Positions 42,544 through 51,766 of a stretch of DNA of 64,000 nt are shown here, piece after piece (position 1 is the first letter of the stretch; every line of letters starts with the position of its first letter). The translations under genes and the position numbers were made by a program. Under the pieces are notes generated by a model. The model worked only from the letters and a program-made list of their open reading frames with translations. It was not told the origin of the DNA and did no database searches. The DNA is from Afipia sp. GAS231 (GTDB lineage: Bacteria; Pseudomonadota; Alphaproteobacteria; Rhizobiales; Xanthobacteraceae), in NCBI RefSeq assembly GCF_900103365.1, contig NZ_LT629703.1:5876501-5940500 (forward strand), written 5' to 3'.

Positions 42544-43737
42544 ATGATGCTGCAGGGATGGCGGTGGTACGGGCCCGATGATCCCGTATCGCTCGACGAT
42601 ATCCGCCAGGCCGGCGCCACCGATGTGGTGACGGCGCTGCATCAGGTACCGATCGGCGAAGCCTGGACGCGCGCGGCGGTCGAGCAACGCAAGAATTTCA
42701 TCGAGAACAGCCAGCCCGGCCGCTCGCCGCTGACGTGGTCGGTGGTGGAATCGATCCCGGTGCCCGATGACGTCAAGCGGCTTGGGGCTAAGGCGACGCG
42801 CTCGATCGAATCCTGGATCGCGAGCCTCGAGGCGGTGGCCGCGGCCGGCATCAAGATCATCTGCTACAATTTCATGCCCGTGGTCGATTGGTGCCGCACC
42901 GATCTTGAATGGGAATTGCCAAACGGCGCCCGCGCCATGCGCTTCGACCAGGACCGGTTTGCGGCGTTCGATCTCCACATCCTGCAGCGACCGGAAGCGT
43001 CAGCGGAATATTCCGAGGCCGCACAGCTTCGTGCAAAGCAGGTCTTTGCCGCGATGACACAAGCCGACATCGACCGTCTCGTGACCAATATCGCCAGCGC
43101 GCTGCCGGGATCGACCACCGATCCCCTGACCATTCCGCAGTTTCGCGACCGCCTGCAGCAGTATCGCGGCATCGACCAGGCGGTGTTGCGCCGGCATCTC
43201 AGCGAATTCCTTGCCCGCGTGACGCCGGTGGCGGAGCAGCTCGGGGTGACGCTGACGCTGCATCCGGACGATCCGCCGCGCCCGCTGTTCGGCCTGCCGC
43301 GCATTGCGTCATCGGCGGAAGACTATCAGGCGCTGTTCGACGCCGTTCCGTCCAAGGCCAACGGCATCTGCTTCTGCACCGGCTCGCTGGGCGTGCGGGC
43401 GGAAAACGACTTGCCGGCGATGGCGAAGCGCTTCGCGCCGCGGATCGGTTTTGCCCATCTGCGGGCGACCAAGCGGGAGGAGGGTGGCCTGTCGTTCTTC
43501 GAGTCCGATCATCTCGACGGCGACGTCGACATGATCGCGGTGCTAAAGTCGCTGTTGACCGAAAACCGCCAGCGTTCTTCGGATCATCAGATCATATTTC
43601 GCCCGGATCACGGTCACCGCATGCTCGACGATCTCGCCGAGACCAAGCGGACCAATCCCGGCTATACCGCGATCGGCAGGCTGCGAGGCCTCGCCGAACT
43701 GCGCGGCGCGATCCGCGCCATCGAGCACACCGGTTGA
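42544..43737 (+). CDS. uxuA: D-mannonate dehydratase
   Basis: A 397-residue protein matching UxuA in length and motifs: RWYGPDDPVSLDDIRQAGATDVVTALHQVP, IICYNFMPVVDWCRTDL, LHPDDPPRPLFGLPRI, FCTGSLGVRAENDLP, GFAHLRATKREEGG and FRPDHGHRMLDDLA. It dehydrates D-mannonate to 2-keto-3-deoxygluconate, downstream of fructuronate reductase. It ends the TRAP/dehydrogenase transcript. Confidence 0.95.
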   Translation: MMLQGWRWYGPDDPVSLDDIRQAGATDVVTALHQVPIGEAWTRAAVEQRKNFIENSQPGRSPLTWSVVESIPVPDDVKRLGAKATRSIESWIASLEAVAAAGIKIICYNFMPVVDWCRTDLEWELPNGARAMRFDQDRFAAFDLHILQRPEASAEYSEAAQLRAKQVFAAMTQADIDRLVTNIASALPGSTTDPLTIPQFRDRLQQYRGIDQAVLRRHLSEFLARVTPVAEQLGVTLTLHPDDPPRPLFGLPRIASSAEDYQALFDAVPSKANGICFCTGSLGVRAENDLPAMAKRFAPRIGFAHLRATKREEGGLSFFESDHLDGDVDMIAVLKSLLTENRQRSSDHQIIFRPDHGHRMLDDLAETKRTNPGYTAIGRLRGLAELRGAIRAIEHTG

Positions 43738-43749
43738 TCCAACTGCAAA

Positions 43750-44154
43750 CTAATGCACTTCGTTCAAGTCGCGGTCGAATAGTTGCTGCAGCGTCGGGCC
43801 ATTGGCGCGGCTGACCGTAATACGAATGCGATCGTCGCTGCCTGCGATTTCAAACGATATCCTTGCGTCCTTGGCGCCGTCCCGCCAGCGTCCGGGCTCG
43901 TCCGCCCAGACGACGCGGTCGCCTTCGAGTTTGCATCGATAAGTGAAGACGAAATTGTCGAACGGACGCGCGTAGGTCAGGACCACGATGCCGTCGGGCG
44001 CGTCGGTGGCCTGCAAGACTTTGGGATCGCGGTCCATGAGCGCCGCGATCGCCGTTCGGCAGATTGCCTTGGTCTCGAATCCTGGGCTGGCGGATGCCGC
44101 CGGCATCAAGGCAAGCAGGATCGGGAATGCAAGGAACCGGACGAACAATGGCAT
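43750..44154 (-). CDS. Small exported hypothetical protein
   Basis: A 134-residue protein with an apparent signal peptide (MPLFVRFLAFPILLALMPAASA). The mature part has two cysteines (AICRTA and YRCKLEGD) that could pair, and no family is recognised. GGGAG upstream supports ATG 44154 over 44184. It is convergent with uxuA and lies 26 bp downstream of a small membrane ORF. Confidence 0.7.
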   Translation of the reverse strand: MPLFVRFLAFPILLALMPAASASPGFETKAICRTAIAALMDRDPKVLQATDAPDGIVVLTYARPFDNFVFTYRCKLEGDRVVWADEPGRWRDGAKDARISFEIAGSDDRIRITVSRANGPTLQQLFDRDLNEVH

Positions 44155-44180
44155 TTCTACTCCCGGTTCGCCGAGGCCTG

Positions 44181-44336
44181 TCAATTGCCGCCGTGCGCCC
44201 AGATGTACAGCCCGACGACGGCGAGCAGGACAAGGGTCAGGACGGCCGTTGCGACTTGGATAACCCGGATCCGGCGCGACGAACTTCGCCCGACCGTGAG
44301 GCTCGTCAGCAGCATCTTGAGCGCGAATCTCTGCAT
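44181..44336 (-). CDS. Putative 51-residue single-span membrane protein
   Basis: The frame from ATG 44336 to TGA 44181 begins MQRFALKMLLTSLTVG, then a basic stretch (RSSSRRIRVIQ) and a hydrophobic segment (VATAVLTLVLLAVVGLYIW) near the C terminus. Positive residues before the segment suggest N-in topology. No strong ribosome binding site is seen. It precedes the exported protein gene by 26 bp and has the FixK-type box 57 bp upstream. Confidence 0.45.
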   Translation of the reverse strand: MQRFALKMLLTSLTVGRSSSRRIRVIQVATAVLTLVLLAVVGLYIWAHGGN

Positions 44337-44393
44337 CTGCCGGTTCTGGGACTCAACCTCAGGGCATCATCTGCGCGGAGATGACCCGGGGAT

Positions 44394-44407
44394 TTGATCT
44401 GGATCAA
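44394..44407. promoter_or_regulatory. Perfect FixK/FNR-type box
   Basis: TTGATCTGGATCAA is an exact TTGAT-N4-ATCAA palindrome. It lies 87 bp upstream of the SulP gene and 57 bp upstream of the small membrane ORF on the other strand, so either or both could be under oxygen-responsive control. Confidence 0.75.
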
Positions 44408-44494
44408 GTGAAAAACGCCGCGTTGTCGCATTTTCGGTACACGTTTCAGCGTCGTCAGCTATAGTTCCCCCGAATCCAGATCGGTTTGCCCGCC

Positions 44495-45763
44495 ATGCCC
44501 GATGGCTCCGCCACCGCACACGTCTATCGTCCGAAACTCGCGACCGTCCTGGCCGAGGGCTACAATCTCGACTGCCTGCGCCGCGACCTACTCGCAGCTT
44601 TGACCGTTGCGATCGTGGCACTTCCGCTATCGATGGCGATCGCCGTCGCCTCGGGCGTATCGCCCGAGCGGGGACTATATGCCGCCGTCATCGGCGGCTT
44701 TTTAGTCTCGGCGCTGGGCGGAAGCCGCTATCAGATCGGCGGACCGGCCGGGGCATTCATCGTTCTGGTGGCCGCGACCGTGACCAGATTCGGTCTCGAC
44801 GGGCTGTTGCTGACGGTGTTCATCTCCGGCTTCATGCTGACATTGATCGGCCTGCTCAGGCTTGGTTCGCTCATTCGCTACATTCCGCATGCCGTGACCG
44901 TCGGCTTTACCTGTGGAATCGCGGTCACAATCTTTGCCAGCCAGCTCAGGGATCTCGGCGGCTTGAGGTTGTCAGGTACTGAGCCCGGACATCTGTTGCC
45001 GAAGCTCTTCGTACTCGGCGAGGCGCTGCCGACCATCAGCCCGATCACGCTCGCCGTCGGCGTGGGAACGGCCGCGCTGATCTTCCTGCTGCGGCGCCTC
45101 GCGCCGACCTGGCCCGGAATGCTGATCGCGGTCACGTTGGCCACGCTTGCCGCCTGGCTGTTCCACTTGCCGGTGGAAACCATCGGCAGCCATTTCGGCC
45201 AACTGCCGAGCGGCGTGCCGACGCCCAAGCTGCCGACATTTTCGACGGAAGCCGTTCTGGCGGTGTTGCCGACGGCGCTGTCCTTCACCCTTCTGGGCGC
45301 GGTCGAAAGCCTGCTGTCGGCCAAGGTGGCGGACGGCATGACCGGGCGCAAGCACCGCTACAACATGGAGGTGGTGGCGCAAGGCGTCGCCAACGTCGCC
45401 TCCGCATTGTTCGGCGGCATCAGCGTCACCGGAACGATCGCCCGAACCGCGACCAACATTCGTGCGGGGGCATGCAGTCCGGTCTCCGGCGTGGCGCACG
45501 CCGTGTTCGTGCTGGTGTTCATGCTGGTCGCCTCGCCACTGGCAAGCTTCATCCCGCTCTCGACCCTGGCCGGTGTACTGGTCGTGGTGTGCTGGAACAT
45601 GGCGGAGAAGGACGACTTCGTCCGCCTGCTGTACGGCTGGCGCAGCGCCAGCGTGCTGCTGGCGACGTTTGGGCTGACATTGATCCTTGACCTGACATTC
45701 GGCATTATTGCCGGGTGCGTGCTGGCGGCAACGTTCGCGGTTATCGATCGCGCCCGCCGCTAA
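44495..45763 (+). CDS. SulP family anion transporter lacking a STAS domain
   Basis: A 422-residue membrane protein: RRDLLAALTVAIVALPLSMAIAVASGVSPERGLYAAVIGGFLVSALGGSRYQIGGPAGAF is spread over the SulP signature region, followed by GAVESLLSAKVADGMTGRKH and FGGISVTGTIARTATNIRAGA. The usual cytoplasmic STAS domain (about 110-150 residues) is missing; the protein ends shortly after the last segment at DRARR. The substrate could be sulfate, bicarbonate or an organic anion. ATG 44495 is preferred to TTG 44486. Confidence 0.88.
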   Translation: MPDGSATAHVYRPKLATVLAEGYNLDCLRRDLLAALTVAIVALPLSMAIAVASGVSPERGLYAAVIGGFLVSALGGSRYQIGGPAGAFIVLVAATVTRFGLDGLLLTVFISGFMLTLIGLLRLGSLIRYIPHAVTVGFTCGIAVTIFASQLRDLGGLRLSGTEPGHLLPKLFVLGEALPTISPITLAVGVGTAALIFLLRRLAPTWPGMLIAVTLATLAAWLFHLPVETIGSHFGQLPSGVPTPKLPTFSTEAVLAVLPTALSFTLLGAVESLLSAKVADGMTGRKHRYNMEVVAQGVANVASALFGGISVTGTIARTATNIRAGACSPVSGVAHAVFVLVFMLVASPLASFIPLSTLAGVLVVVCWNMAEKDDFVRLLYGWRSASVLLATFGLTLILDLTFGIIAGCVLAATFAVIDRARR

Positions 45764-45779
45764 CGGCGGGAGAGTTCGA

Positions 45780-46415
45780 TTGCACATCCTTCGTCCAAAT
45801 TTTGACTGGGATCGTGATGATGCGCTGGATTTTGCAGCGGCACGCGGCTTTGGTGCCGTGATTGCGAGCGGCGCCTCCGGCCCGATCAGCTCGCATGTGC
45901 CGTTTCGCATCGTGCGGACAGGCGAGAAGGCGACCGTGCAGTTTCACCTCACGGCGCGGAATAAACTCGCCGAGCTCGCCGATGGCGACAACCCGTTCCT
46001 GCTGATCGTCTGGGGTCCGGATGCCTACGTCTCGAACGACTGGTATGCGACGCCGGACCATGTTTCCACCTGGCTCTATGAAGCCGTTCATCTCACCGGT
46101 CCGGTGCGGCGGCTTGCCGTCGAGAACAACCGCAGCCACGGCGATGCGCTGCTGGCAACCTTCGAAGCGCGATTGACGCCGAAGCAGCCGTGGTCGCTGT
46201 CGACCATGGAGGACACCAAGCGCGAGGCAATGCTGCAAGGCATCGTCGTGCTGGAGATGGATGTGCAGCGCATCGAGGGGCAGCGTAAACTCAACCAGCA
46301 CAAGTCGGACGAGGATTACGCCTCGATCACGCGGCATCTTGAAAAAGCCGAGAGCGCCGACGCCCGTGAGATCGCCGGAAAACTGAAGGCGCTTCGGCCG
46401 CATTTGAAATATTGA
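45780..46415 (+). CDS. PaiB-like FMN-binding protein
   Basis: A 211-residue protein starting MHILRPNFDWDRDDALDFAAARGFGAVIAS, the standard N terminus of the PaiB family, with SSHVPFRIV, WYATPDHVSTWLYEAVHLTG and a C-terminal KLNQHKSDEDYASI. The fold is a flavin-reductase-like split barrel; PaiB in Bacillus affects protease and sporulation genes. TTG 45780 follows GGCGGGAGAG. It lies 16 bp after the SulP gene. Confidence 0.88.
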   Translation: MHILRPNFDWDRDDALDFAAARGFGAVIASGASGPISSHVPFRIVRTGEKATVQFHLTARNKLAELADGDNPFLLIVWGPDAYVSNDWYATPDHVSTWLYEAVHLTGPVRRLAVENNRSHGDALLATFEARLTPKQPWSLSTMEDTKREAMLQGIVVLEMDVQRIEGQRKLNQHKSDEDYASITRHLEKAESADAREIAGKLKALRPHLKY

Positions 46416-46456
46416 GTGGCGCCGGGCCGCTTCGGCACGATGTCGATTTTGGTCGA

Positions 46457-48682
46457 TCAGTTGCGGTACGACAGCAGCCGTTCGATGAACGTTGGTTCCG
46501 GCTTGATTGGCTTGCTGACATAGTCATTCGAGTTCAACGGCTCGCAAGTCACCTCGCGCCTCAAGCTATTCACCAGCGCAGACTTGGGCGAGACCGGTTC
46601 AAATTCGCCCGGACGCTCCGTCTTCGGCCGGAGCACGATCGGCTCTGCCTTCATGCAAGCATCGACGAAGACGAGGCTGCTGCCGGCGTTTGCAGCAACC
46701 TTTCCGATCAAAAGTTGGGATCCCAGCAACTTTGCTGCTGGCGATGATCGCATCGCGCGCTGCGGTTCGAAGACACGATTGCATCCGGATAGTGACTTTT
46801 TGAACGTATACTTCACCGTGCATTTCGCTCCGCCGGCCTTTTTGAATGGCCCGTCTGATGAGACGTCGCGCTCAAATATCAGCGTATCCAGACTGAGTGT
46901 CTCGGTGCCTTCTCTCGGGCCAACTGCCCGTCCTGATTCGAGCGCGCTACGCGAGAAGATAAGCTTCGTTTGGGGCGGGGAATCCTTCGTTTCAAGAACG
47001 AGTACGGGTCGCAGCGCCCATGAGCGGTCCAACTGCGCGTCATTATTGTTCATCTCGAAAATCACGTCACGAATGGCCGGCGGTTCGCTCTTAAAGTCAA
47101 ATATGTGGGCTAAGGTTTTTGATCCGGATTCCTGTGCTTCCAGGCTCAAGAACCGGAAGTCCTTGCTATCTCTTGAAATCGGCATCATCGGATCGAATCG
47201 ATCGTCGATACTGAAATGCGTGACCTTAAAGTTTGTCGGAACGGCCGGCCCGGTGGGAGTGGTCGGCGGAGAAACGTCGAGCTTCAACATTGCTCCGTCG
47301 CTTGAATATGTATCGCCCCACCAGCGCTTCGAAATATTGGTCAGCGGGGATGAAAGGCCTACGTCGCGCGCAAAGTAGATTTGCTGTCCGGGCCTTATGA
47401 CGGCGAAATTCTGAAATGCGCCGAGGCCACTCCCTTTTGCAACGTTCTCGTCGTCCCAACGCGTGCACCGGGCCTTGCGATCGTCGTCGTCAACAATTTT
47501 TCTGGTAGCCGATCGCGAACAGAATCCGAGGTCATAGTCCTTTGACGTCTGTGCCGTGATTCCGGTGGCGAAGATGTGATCCCCTGCCGGCGCGCCCGGC
47601 AATTCCATCGGGAGCGGAGAGGTCGCATACATATCGATCTCCATCGTCTTGAGTCGTGAACCCGCGCCTGGATTGCACAGATCGAGCCGTGGTAAAGTCG
47701 ATGTTAAAAGTGTTGCCGCGTCAGACAGAACGACGCAGGAGATCGTGTCTTCGTTATTTTTGCGACTCATCCAGATCAGGTGATGCTTGCCGTCTGAATC
47801 GACCAGCAAATGCGGTGCTGCGTGGTGCCGGCGAGGAGGAAGCCAAACGGCGCGGGTATCGGCAAGCGTCAGCTCCTGTCCGAGAAGGGCTTGAGGTAGC
47901 GGCGACAGGCCGGCCGATATCATTTCGTCACTTGCTCTAGGTGACCTGTCGGACTGAAGGATCAAGCTCTGGCATGTCACGCACTTTACGGTGAAGTTTG
48001 ACCGCATGTTTTCGAATGTCAGAACGATTTGATCGGCTTCGTCCTTGTACTTGTCTGGAGACGTGACGGAATTGAGAAATTTGAACGGATGATCGACGAT
48101 GCGGCTCGCACGGAACTCGCTCGACCGGGCAGGGTCCGATTCGAATTCGAAAAAGGTCGACTTGCCCCAAGCGCGGTAGGAGTTGGCGCCGCCGAGATTC
48201 ACTCCTGCCAGTACCAGTTTTGAATCGGCCTGGCAGCGATCCGAACTGTTTTCAGTGGAACCGTTCCGAATATAGCGGCACAGTCGGTAGGCCTCGTTCT
48301 GCAAGATTCGATCGCAATCATTCTGATTGTAGCCGTAAGTTGCAAGGCCGTGGCGATAGCATAAATCGTGAAATACGCATGCTTGCCTGAAGCGTTGCAG
48401 GACGAGATGAACTTTCCCATTCTTGTCCGCGGTGCCGTCGAAGAACCCGTTTGTCCAAGAGGGTAGACTACAGTTCAAGCCTTCGCCGCCGCCGCCGATG
48501 ATGCTCACAGTATCGGGCGCGGATTGAAACGAGGTGACGGTGGGCGGCATCTCACCGTCGACGAGGTCTTCGACATTTTTGTAGATGGCATCGACCACGT
48601 ATCCGCGGAAGGCGAATACCAACACCAATGGAATTGCAAGGGTCAGGAAAATACAGATCAAGCCCACTTTTAGTTTGGACAT
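46457..48682 (-). CDS. Large membrane-anchored/exported protein with phospholipase A2-like motif
   Basis: A 741-residue protein. Residues 5-30 form a signal anchor (LKVGLICIFLTLAIPLVLVFAF). Residues 100-135 read ACVFHDLCYRHG...NDCD...YRLC: Cys102-x2-His105-Asp106-x-Cys108-Tyr109 matches the CxxHDxCY active site of secreted phospholipase A2, and Asp122/Asp124 could supply the second Asp. GGGGEG at 63-68 may be a calcium-loop remnant. The remaining 600 residues are unrecognised, look beta-rich and contain many cysteines, arguing for periplasmic or surface location. Base composition looks lower in GC than neighbours. ATG 48682 has GGAG upstream. Confidence 0.72.
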   Translation of the reverse strand: MSKLKVGLICIFLTLAIPLVLVFAFRGYVVDAIYKNVEDLVDGEMPPTVTSFQSAPDTVSIIGGGGEGLNCSLPSWTNGFFDGTADKNGKVHLVLQRFRQACVFHDLCYRHGLATYGYNQNDCDRILQNEAYRLCRYIRNGSTENSSDRCQADSKLVLAGVNLGGANSYRAWGKSTFFEFESDPARSSEFRASRIVDHPFKFLNSVTSPDKYKDEADQIVLTFENMRSNFTVKCVTCQSLILQSDRSPRASDEMISAGLSPLPQALLGQELTLADTRAVWLPPRRHHAAPHLLVDSDGKHHLIWMSRKNNEDTISCVVLSDAATLLTSTLPRLDLCNPGAGSRLKTMEIDMYATSPLPMELPGAPAGDHIFATGITAQTSKDYDLGFCSRSATRKIVDDDDRKARCTRWDDENVAKGSGLGAFQNFAVIRPGQQIYFARDVGLSSPLTNISKRWWGDTYSSDGAMLKLDVSPPTTPTGPAVPTNFKVTHFSIDDRFDPMMPISRDSKDFRFLSLEAQESGSKTLAHIFDFKSEPPAIRDVIFEMNNNDAQLDRSWALRPVLVLETKDSPPQTKLIFSRSALESGRAVGPREGTETLSLDTLIFERDVSSDGPFKKAGGAKCTVKYTFKKSLSGCNRVFEPQRAMRSSPAAKLLGSQLLIGKVAANAGSSLVFVDACMKAEPIVLRPKTERPGEFEPVSPKSALVNSLRREVTCEPLNSNDYVSKPIKPEPTFIERLLSYRN

Positions 48683-48847
48683 GGAGGTTCTCCAATATGC
48701 CCGCCTCATAAATGCCTGACTAAAATTTCGACAGGGGTACAATGAAAGGTATCGAGCAAAAATATTGCTGCGAAGATTGCTCCGAATGTAGATACAACTA
48801 TAGGTGAGGTGGTTGTCAAGCCGGTGTTGTCGTTACTTGGGAGAGCG

Positions 48848-49429
48848 TTAGTCCTGCGCCGCCTTCGTCGCAAACTGCGGAAACATGTCGGCGACGATGG
48901 GGCCGTCGTTGCGCCAGGAATGGCAGCCGCCGACGAAGAACGGCCGCTCGGTGCGGGCGCGCTGGTCGGCCAGCGAGTCGAGTCCTTCCGGATTGCTGCC
49001 GTGTGACATGGTCTGAAACAGCGTGGTCACGGCCGGGCCGAGCAATTCCGACAGATGCGTGCAGCTCTCGAGCCGGCCGAGTTTGCTCTGAACGACCTTG
49101 CGCCATCCGCTGCCGATGCGCTCGCCGATCAATCGTTGCAGGATCGGCTCGACTTCGATGCAGGTGGGATAGGGCGTCGCACGCATCGTCGCCTGCGCCT
49201 CTCGGACCGTCATGCTGTCGTCGATCGCAAGGCGCAGAGCGATGTCGTGTACGGAGTCGCCCGGCTTGAGTTCCTCGCGGTAGCGGCTGGCGCTTTGGGA
49301 AAAGGGCTTTGTGTCCCTCATACGCGCCTCGACTTCCCACAATCCGTCGTCGCGCAGGTAGCCGTTGCATTCGATCGTGCGCGTATGCATGTGGCGGCGC
49401 TGTGTTGCGTTGCCGGTTTCTTCCTTCAT
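48848..49429 (-). CDS. DUF2889 domain protein
   Basis: A 193-residue protein recognised as DUF2889 from HTRTIECNGYLRDDGLWEVEARMRDTK, DSVHDIALRLAIDDSMTVREAQATM and the RPFFVGGCHSWRNDGP end. The function is unknown. It lies upstream of and parallel to the PLA2-like gene, with a 165-bp gap. That gap holds an A/T-rich stretch and no recognisable gene. Confidence 0.8.
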   Translation of the reverse strand: MKEETGNATQRRHMHTRTIECNGYLRDDGLWEVEARMRDTKPFSQSASRYREELKPGDSVHDIALRLAIDDSMTVREAQATMRATPYPTCIEVEPILQRLIGERIGSGWRKVVQSKLGRLESCTHLSELLGPAVTTLFQTMSHGSNPEGLDSLADQRARTERPFFVGGCHSWRNDGPIVADMFPQFATKAAQD

Positions 49430-49501
49430 TCGTCCTTGTCCTGTTTCGACGCCGGTAACGTTGTCGCGGTGGCAGTCATGATAGCTTGTCTTGAGGTGGG
49501 C

Positions 49502-50479
49502 TCAGGGGAATTTGATGATCATCTTGCCCAGCGCCGATCGCGACTGCATGGTCTTGAAGGCTTCGCGAAAATTCTCGAACGGCACCACCTTGCCGACCAC
49601 CGGCTGCAATTTGCCCGACGCGAGCCAGTCGAACAGTTGCGCGATCAGGCGCGCATGCGTCTCCGGCTCGCGTTTCTGGATCTGCGCGAGGTCGACGCCG
49701 AGCAGGGCGCCACCCTTGAGCAGCGGAAGGTTGAACGCCAGCGCCGGAATGCTGCCGGAAGCAAACCCGACCACCAGATGACGGCCGCGCCAGGCGATCG
49801 AGCGGAACGCCTGCAGCGACACCTCGCCGCCGACGGGATCGTAGATCACGTCAGGCCCGTGACCGCCGGTCAGCGTCTTGAGCGTGTCGCGCCAGTTGGC
49901 CTCGGTGTAGTCGATGGTTTCATCCGCACCATATTGCTTCGCGAAGGCGCGCTTCTCCGGCGTCGACGCCGCCGCGATCACGCGTGCGCCCATCAGCTTG
50001 CCGATCTGGACCGCGGCAATGCCGACGCCGCCGGCCGCGCCCAACACCAGCAGCGTTTCGCCGGCGCGAAGCTGCGCGCGGGCTTCGAGTGCATAGAGCC
50101 CGGTCAGATAGTTGGCCTGGAACGAGGCGCCGACTTCAGAGGGAATCTGCGCCGGTAGATGTTTCAGCGCGGCCGCCGGCACTGAAATATATTCAGCGAG
50201 CGCGCCTGATCGCGTCATGCCCAGCACAGGCATGCCCGGCCTGAACGCCGTGACGCCGTCAGCCACTTGATCGACCGTGCCGGCGAATTCCGTTCCCGGC
50301 GTGAACGGCAGCGGATCCCTGGTCTGATAGAGACCCTGCACCTTCAAGGCGTCAACGAATCCTACCGCCGCGGCACCGATCTTGACCCGGACTTCACCGG
50401 CGCCAACCTCCGGCAGCTCTTTCTCCTTGATCGATATCCCATCTATCGAATCGTAATTCTCGACAACAACAGCTCTCAT
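49502..50479 (-). CDS. NADPH:quinone oxidoreductase family protein
   Basis: A 325-residue medium-chain reductase: GEVRVKIGAAAVGFVDALKVQGLYQ, PGTEFAGTVDQV, and the cofactor motif LVLGAAGGVGIAAVQIGKLMGARVIAAASTPEKRAFAKQYGAD. No zinc ligands are present. It is distinct from the homologue at 67-1089. It stands next to the LLM monooxygenase gene on the same strand with a 37-bp gap and may share its transcript. Confidence 0.9.
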   Translation of the reverse strand: MRAVVVENYDSIDGISIKEKELPEVGAGEVRVKIGAAAVGFVDALKVQGLYQTRDPLPFTPGTEFAGTVDQVADGVTAFRPGMPVLGMTRSGALAEYISVPAAALKHLPAQIPSEVGASFQANYLTGLYALEARAQLRAGETLLVLGAAGGVGIAAVQIGKLMGARVIAAASTPEKRAFAKQYGADETIDYTEANWRDTLKTLTGGHGPDVIYDPVGGEVSLQAFRSIAWRGRHLVVGFASGSIPALAFNLPLLKGGALLGVDLAQIQKREPETHARLIAQLFDWLASGKLQPVVGKVVPFENFREAFKTMQSRSALGKMIIKFP

Positions 50480-50516
50480 CTAATCTGATCCGCCTCATCT
50501 CTTCTCGGACTGCGTT

Positions 50517-51590
50517 TCACTCGGCGGCTTCGGCCAGCCGGTCGATCTCCAGCGCGCCGGCCTTGATCCGCGGAATCAATTCACGGCCGATCGCGACCGT
50601 GTCGCTTGGATTCTCAAAACCGCGCAGCAGGAACGAGTGGATGCCGAGCCGGTAATATTCCAGCACCGCGGCCGAGACCTGTTCGGGCGTTCCGACCAGG
50701 CACGAGGTATTGCCGGGCGCACCGGTTGCGCGGGCGATTCCCATCCACAGCCGTTCGTCATGTACGTCGCCGCGCGCGGCGTAGCCGAGCAGGCGTTCGG
50801 CGGAGGCGTTGGTCGGTTGCGGCGCTGCTCCAGTCTTGCCCTCGACGTCGGCCAGCAGCTTGTTGGCCTTGTCCCACGCCGCACCCTCGGTGTCGGCGAT
50901 GATCGGGCGCAGCGACATGTTGAAGCCGACCCGGCGGCCGAAGGCGGCGGCACGTGAGCGGAAATCCCGCACCCGCTCGCGCGTCTCGGCGAGCGGTTCG
51001 CCGAAGATCGCAAACACGTCGCAGTGTTTGGCGCCCATCTCCAGCGCGCCACCGGATGATCCACCAAAGAACAACGACGGATAGGGTTGCTGGTACGGCT
51101 TGATGTCGGAGAACGCTCCCTCGACACGGTAGAACTCGCCATGGTGGTTGAGCGGCCCATCGCTGGTCCAGATCCAGCGCATCACGTCGAGATATTCGCC
51201 GGCCCTGCGGTAACGGTCGTCCTTCGGCAGGAAATCACCCTCGCTGGCCTGGTCCTTGTCGCTGGTGCCGGCGATGATATGCAGCGACATCCGGCCCTGT
51301 GTGAGCTGGTCGAAGGTCACGACCTGCCGCGCCGCAAGCGCGGGCGCCACCGAACCCGGCCGGTGCGCGATCAGGAACTGGATCCGTTCGGTGTGGTCGG
51401 CCGCGTACAGCGCAATGGCGAACCCTTCGGCCGCCGAGGCGTAATAGCCGACGAGAACGGAGTCGTAATTCCACTGTTCGTGCAGGCGGGTGAAATCGCG
51501 CACCCACTCGCGCGATATCTTGCCCTGGATCAGATGGACCGCGACGCCTTCCTGCTGGGTGCCGATCATACCGATGATTCTGGCTGGCAT
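50517..51590 (-). CDS. LLM class flavin-dependent monooxygenase (SsuD-like)
   Basis: A 357-residue bacterial luciferase-like protein: DSVLVGYYASAAEGFAIALYAADHTERIQFLIAHRPGSVAPALAARQ is split over family blocks, with MSLHIIAGTSDKDQASEGDFLPKDDRYRRAGEY and SSGGALEMGAKHCDVFAIFGEP. The set resembles alkanesulfonate monooxygenases. ATG 51590 (MPARIIGMIGTQ) is preferred to the upstream 51647 start. It uses reduced FMN from a separate reductase not found here. Confidence 0.87.
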   Translation of the reverse strand: MPARIIGMIGTQQEGVAVHLIQGKISREWVRDFTRLHEQWNYDSVLVGYYASAAEGFAIALYAADHTERIQFLIAHRPGSVAPALAARQVVTFDQLTQGRMSLHIIAGTSDKDQASEGDFLPKDDRYRRAGEYLDVMRWIWTSDGPLNHHGEFYRVEGAFSDIKPYQQPYPSLFFGGSSGGALEMGAKHCDVFAIFGEPLAETRERVRDFRSRAAAFGRRVGFNMSLRPIIADTEGAAWDKANKLLADVEGKTGAAPQPTNASAERLLGYAARGDVHDERLWMGIARATGAPGNTSCLVGTPEQVSAAVLEYYRLGIHSFLLRGFENPSDTVAIGRELIPRIKAGALEIDRLAEAAE

Positions 51591-51766
51591 GGGTGCTTCC
51601 CCGGTTTTGTTTGGACCGATGAAACGCGCAACATCCGGGGAATGCAAGCCCTCGAAGCGCTGGCTGCCTATTCCATTGTGTTCGAGCCCGCGCCCGGGGT
51701 GCTAGACGGTTCCGCGATGATCAGGCATCAATTGCCACGGGCAACGGTGTTCTGGCGAGGTAAGGC

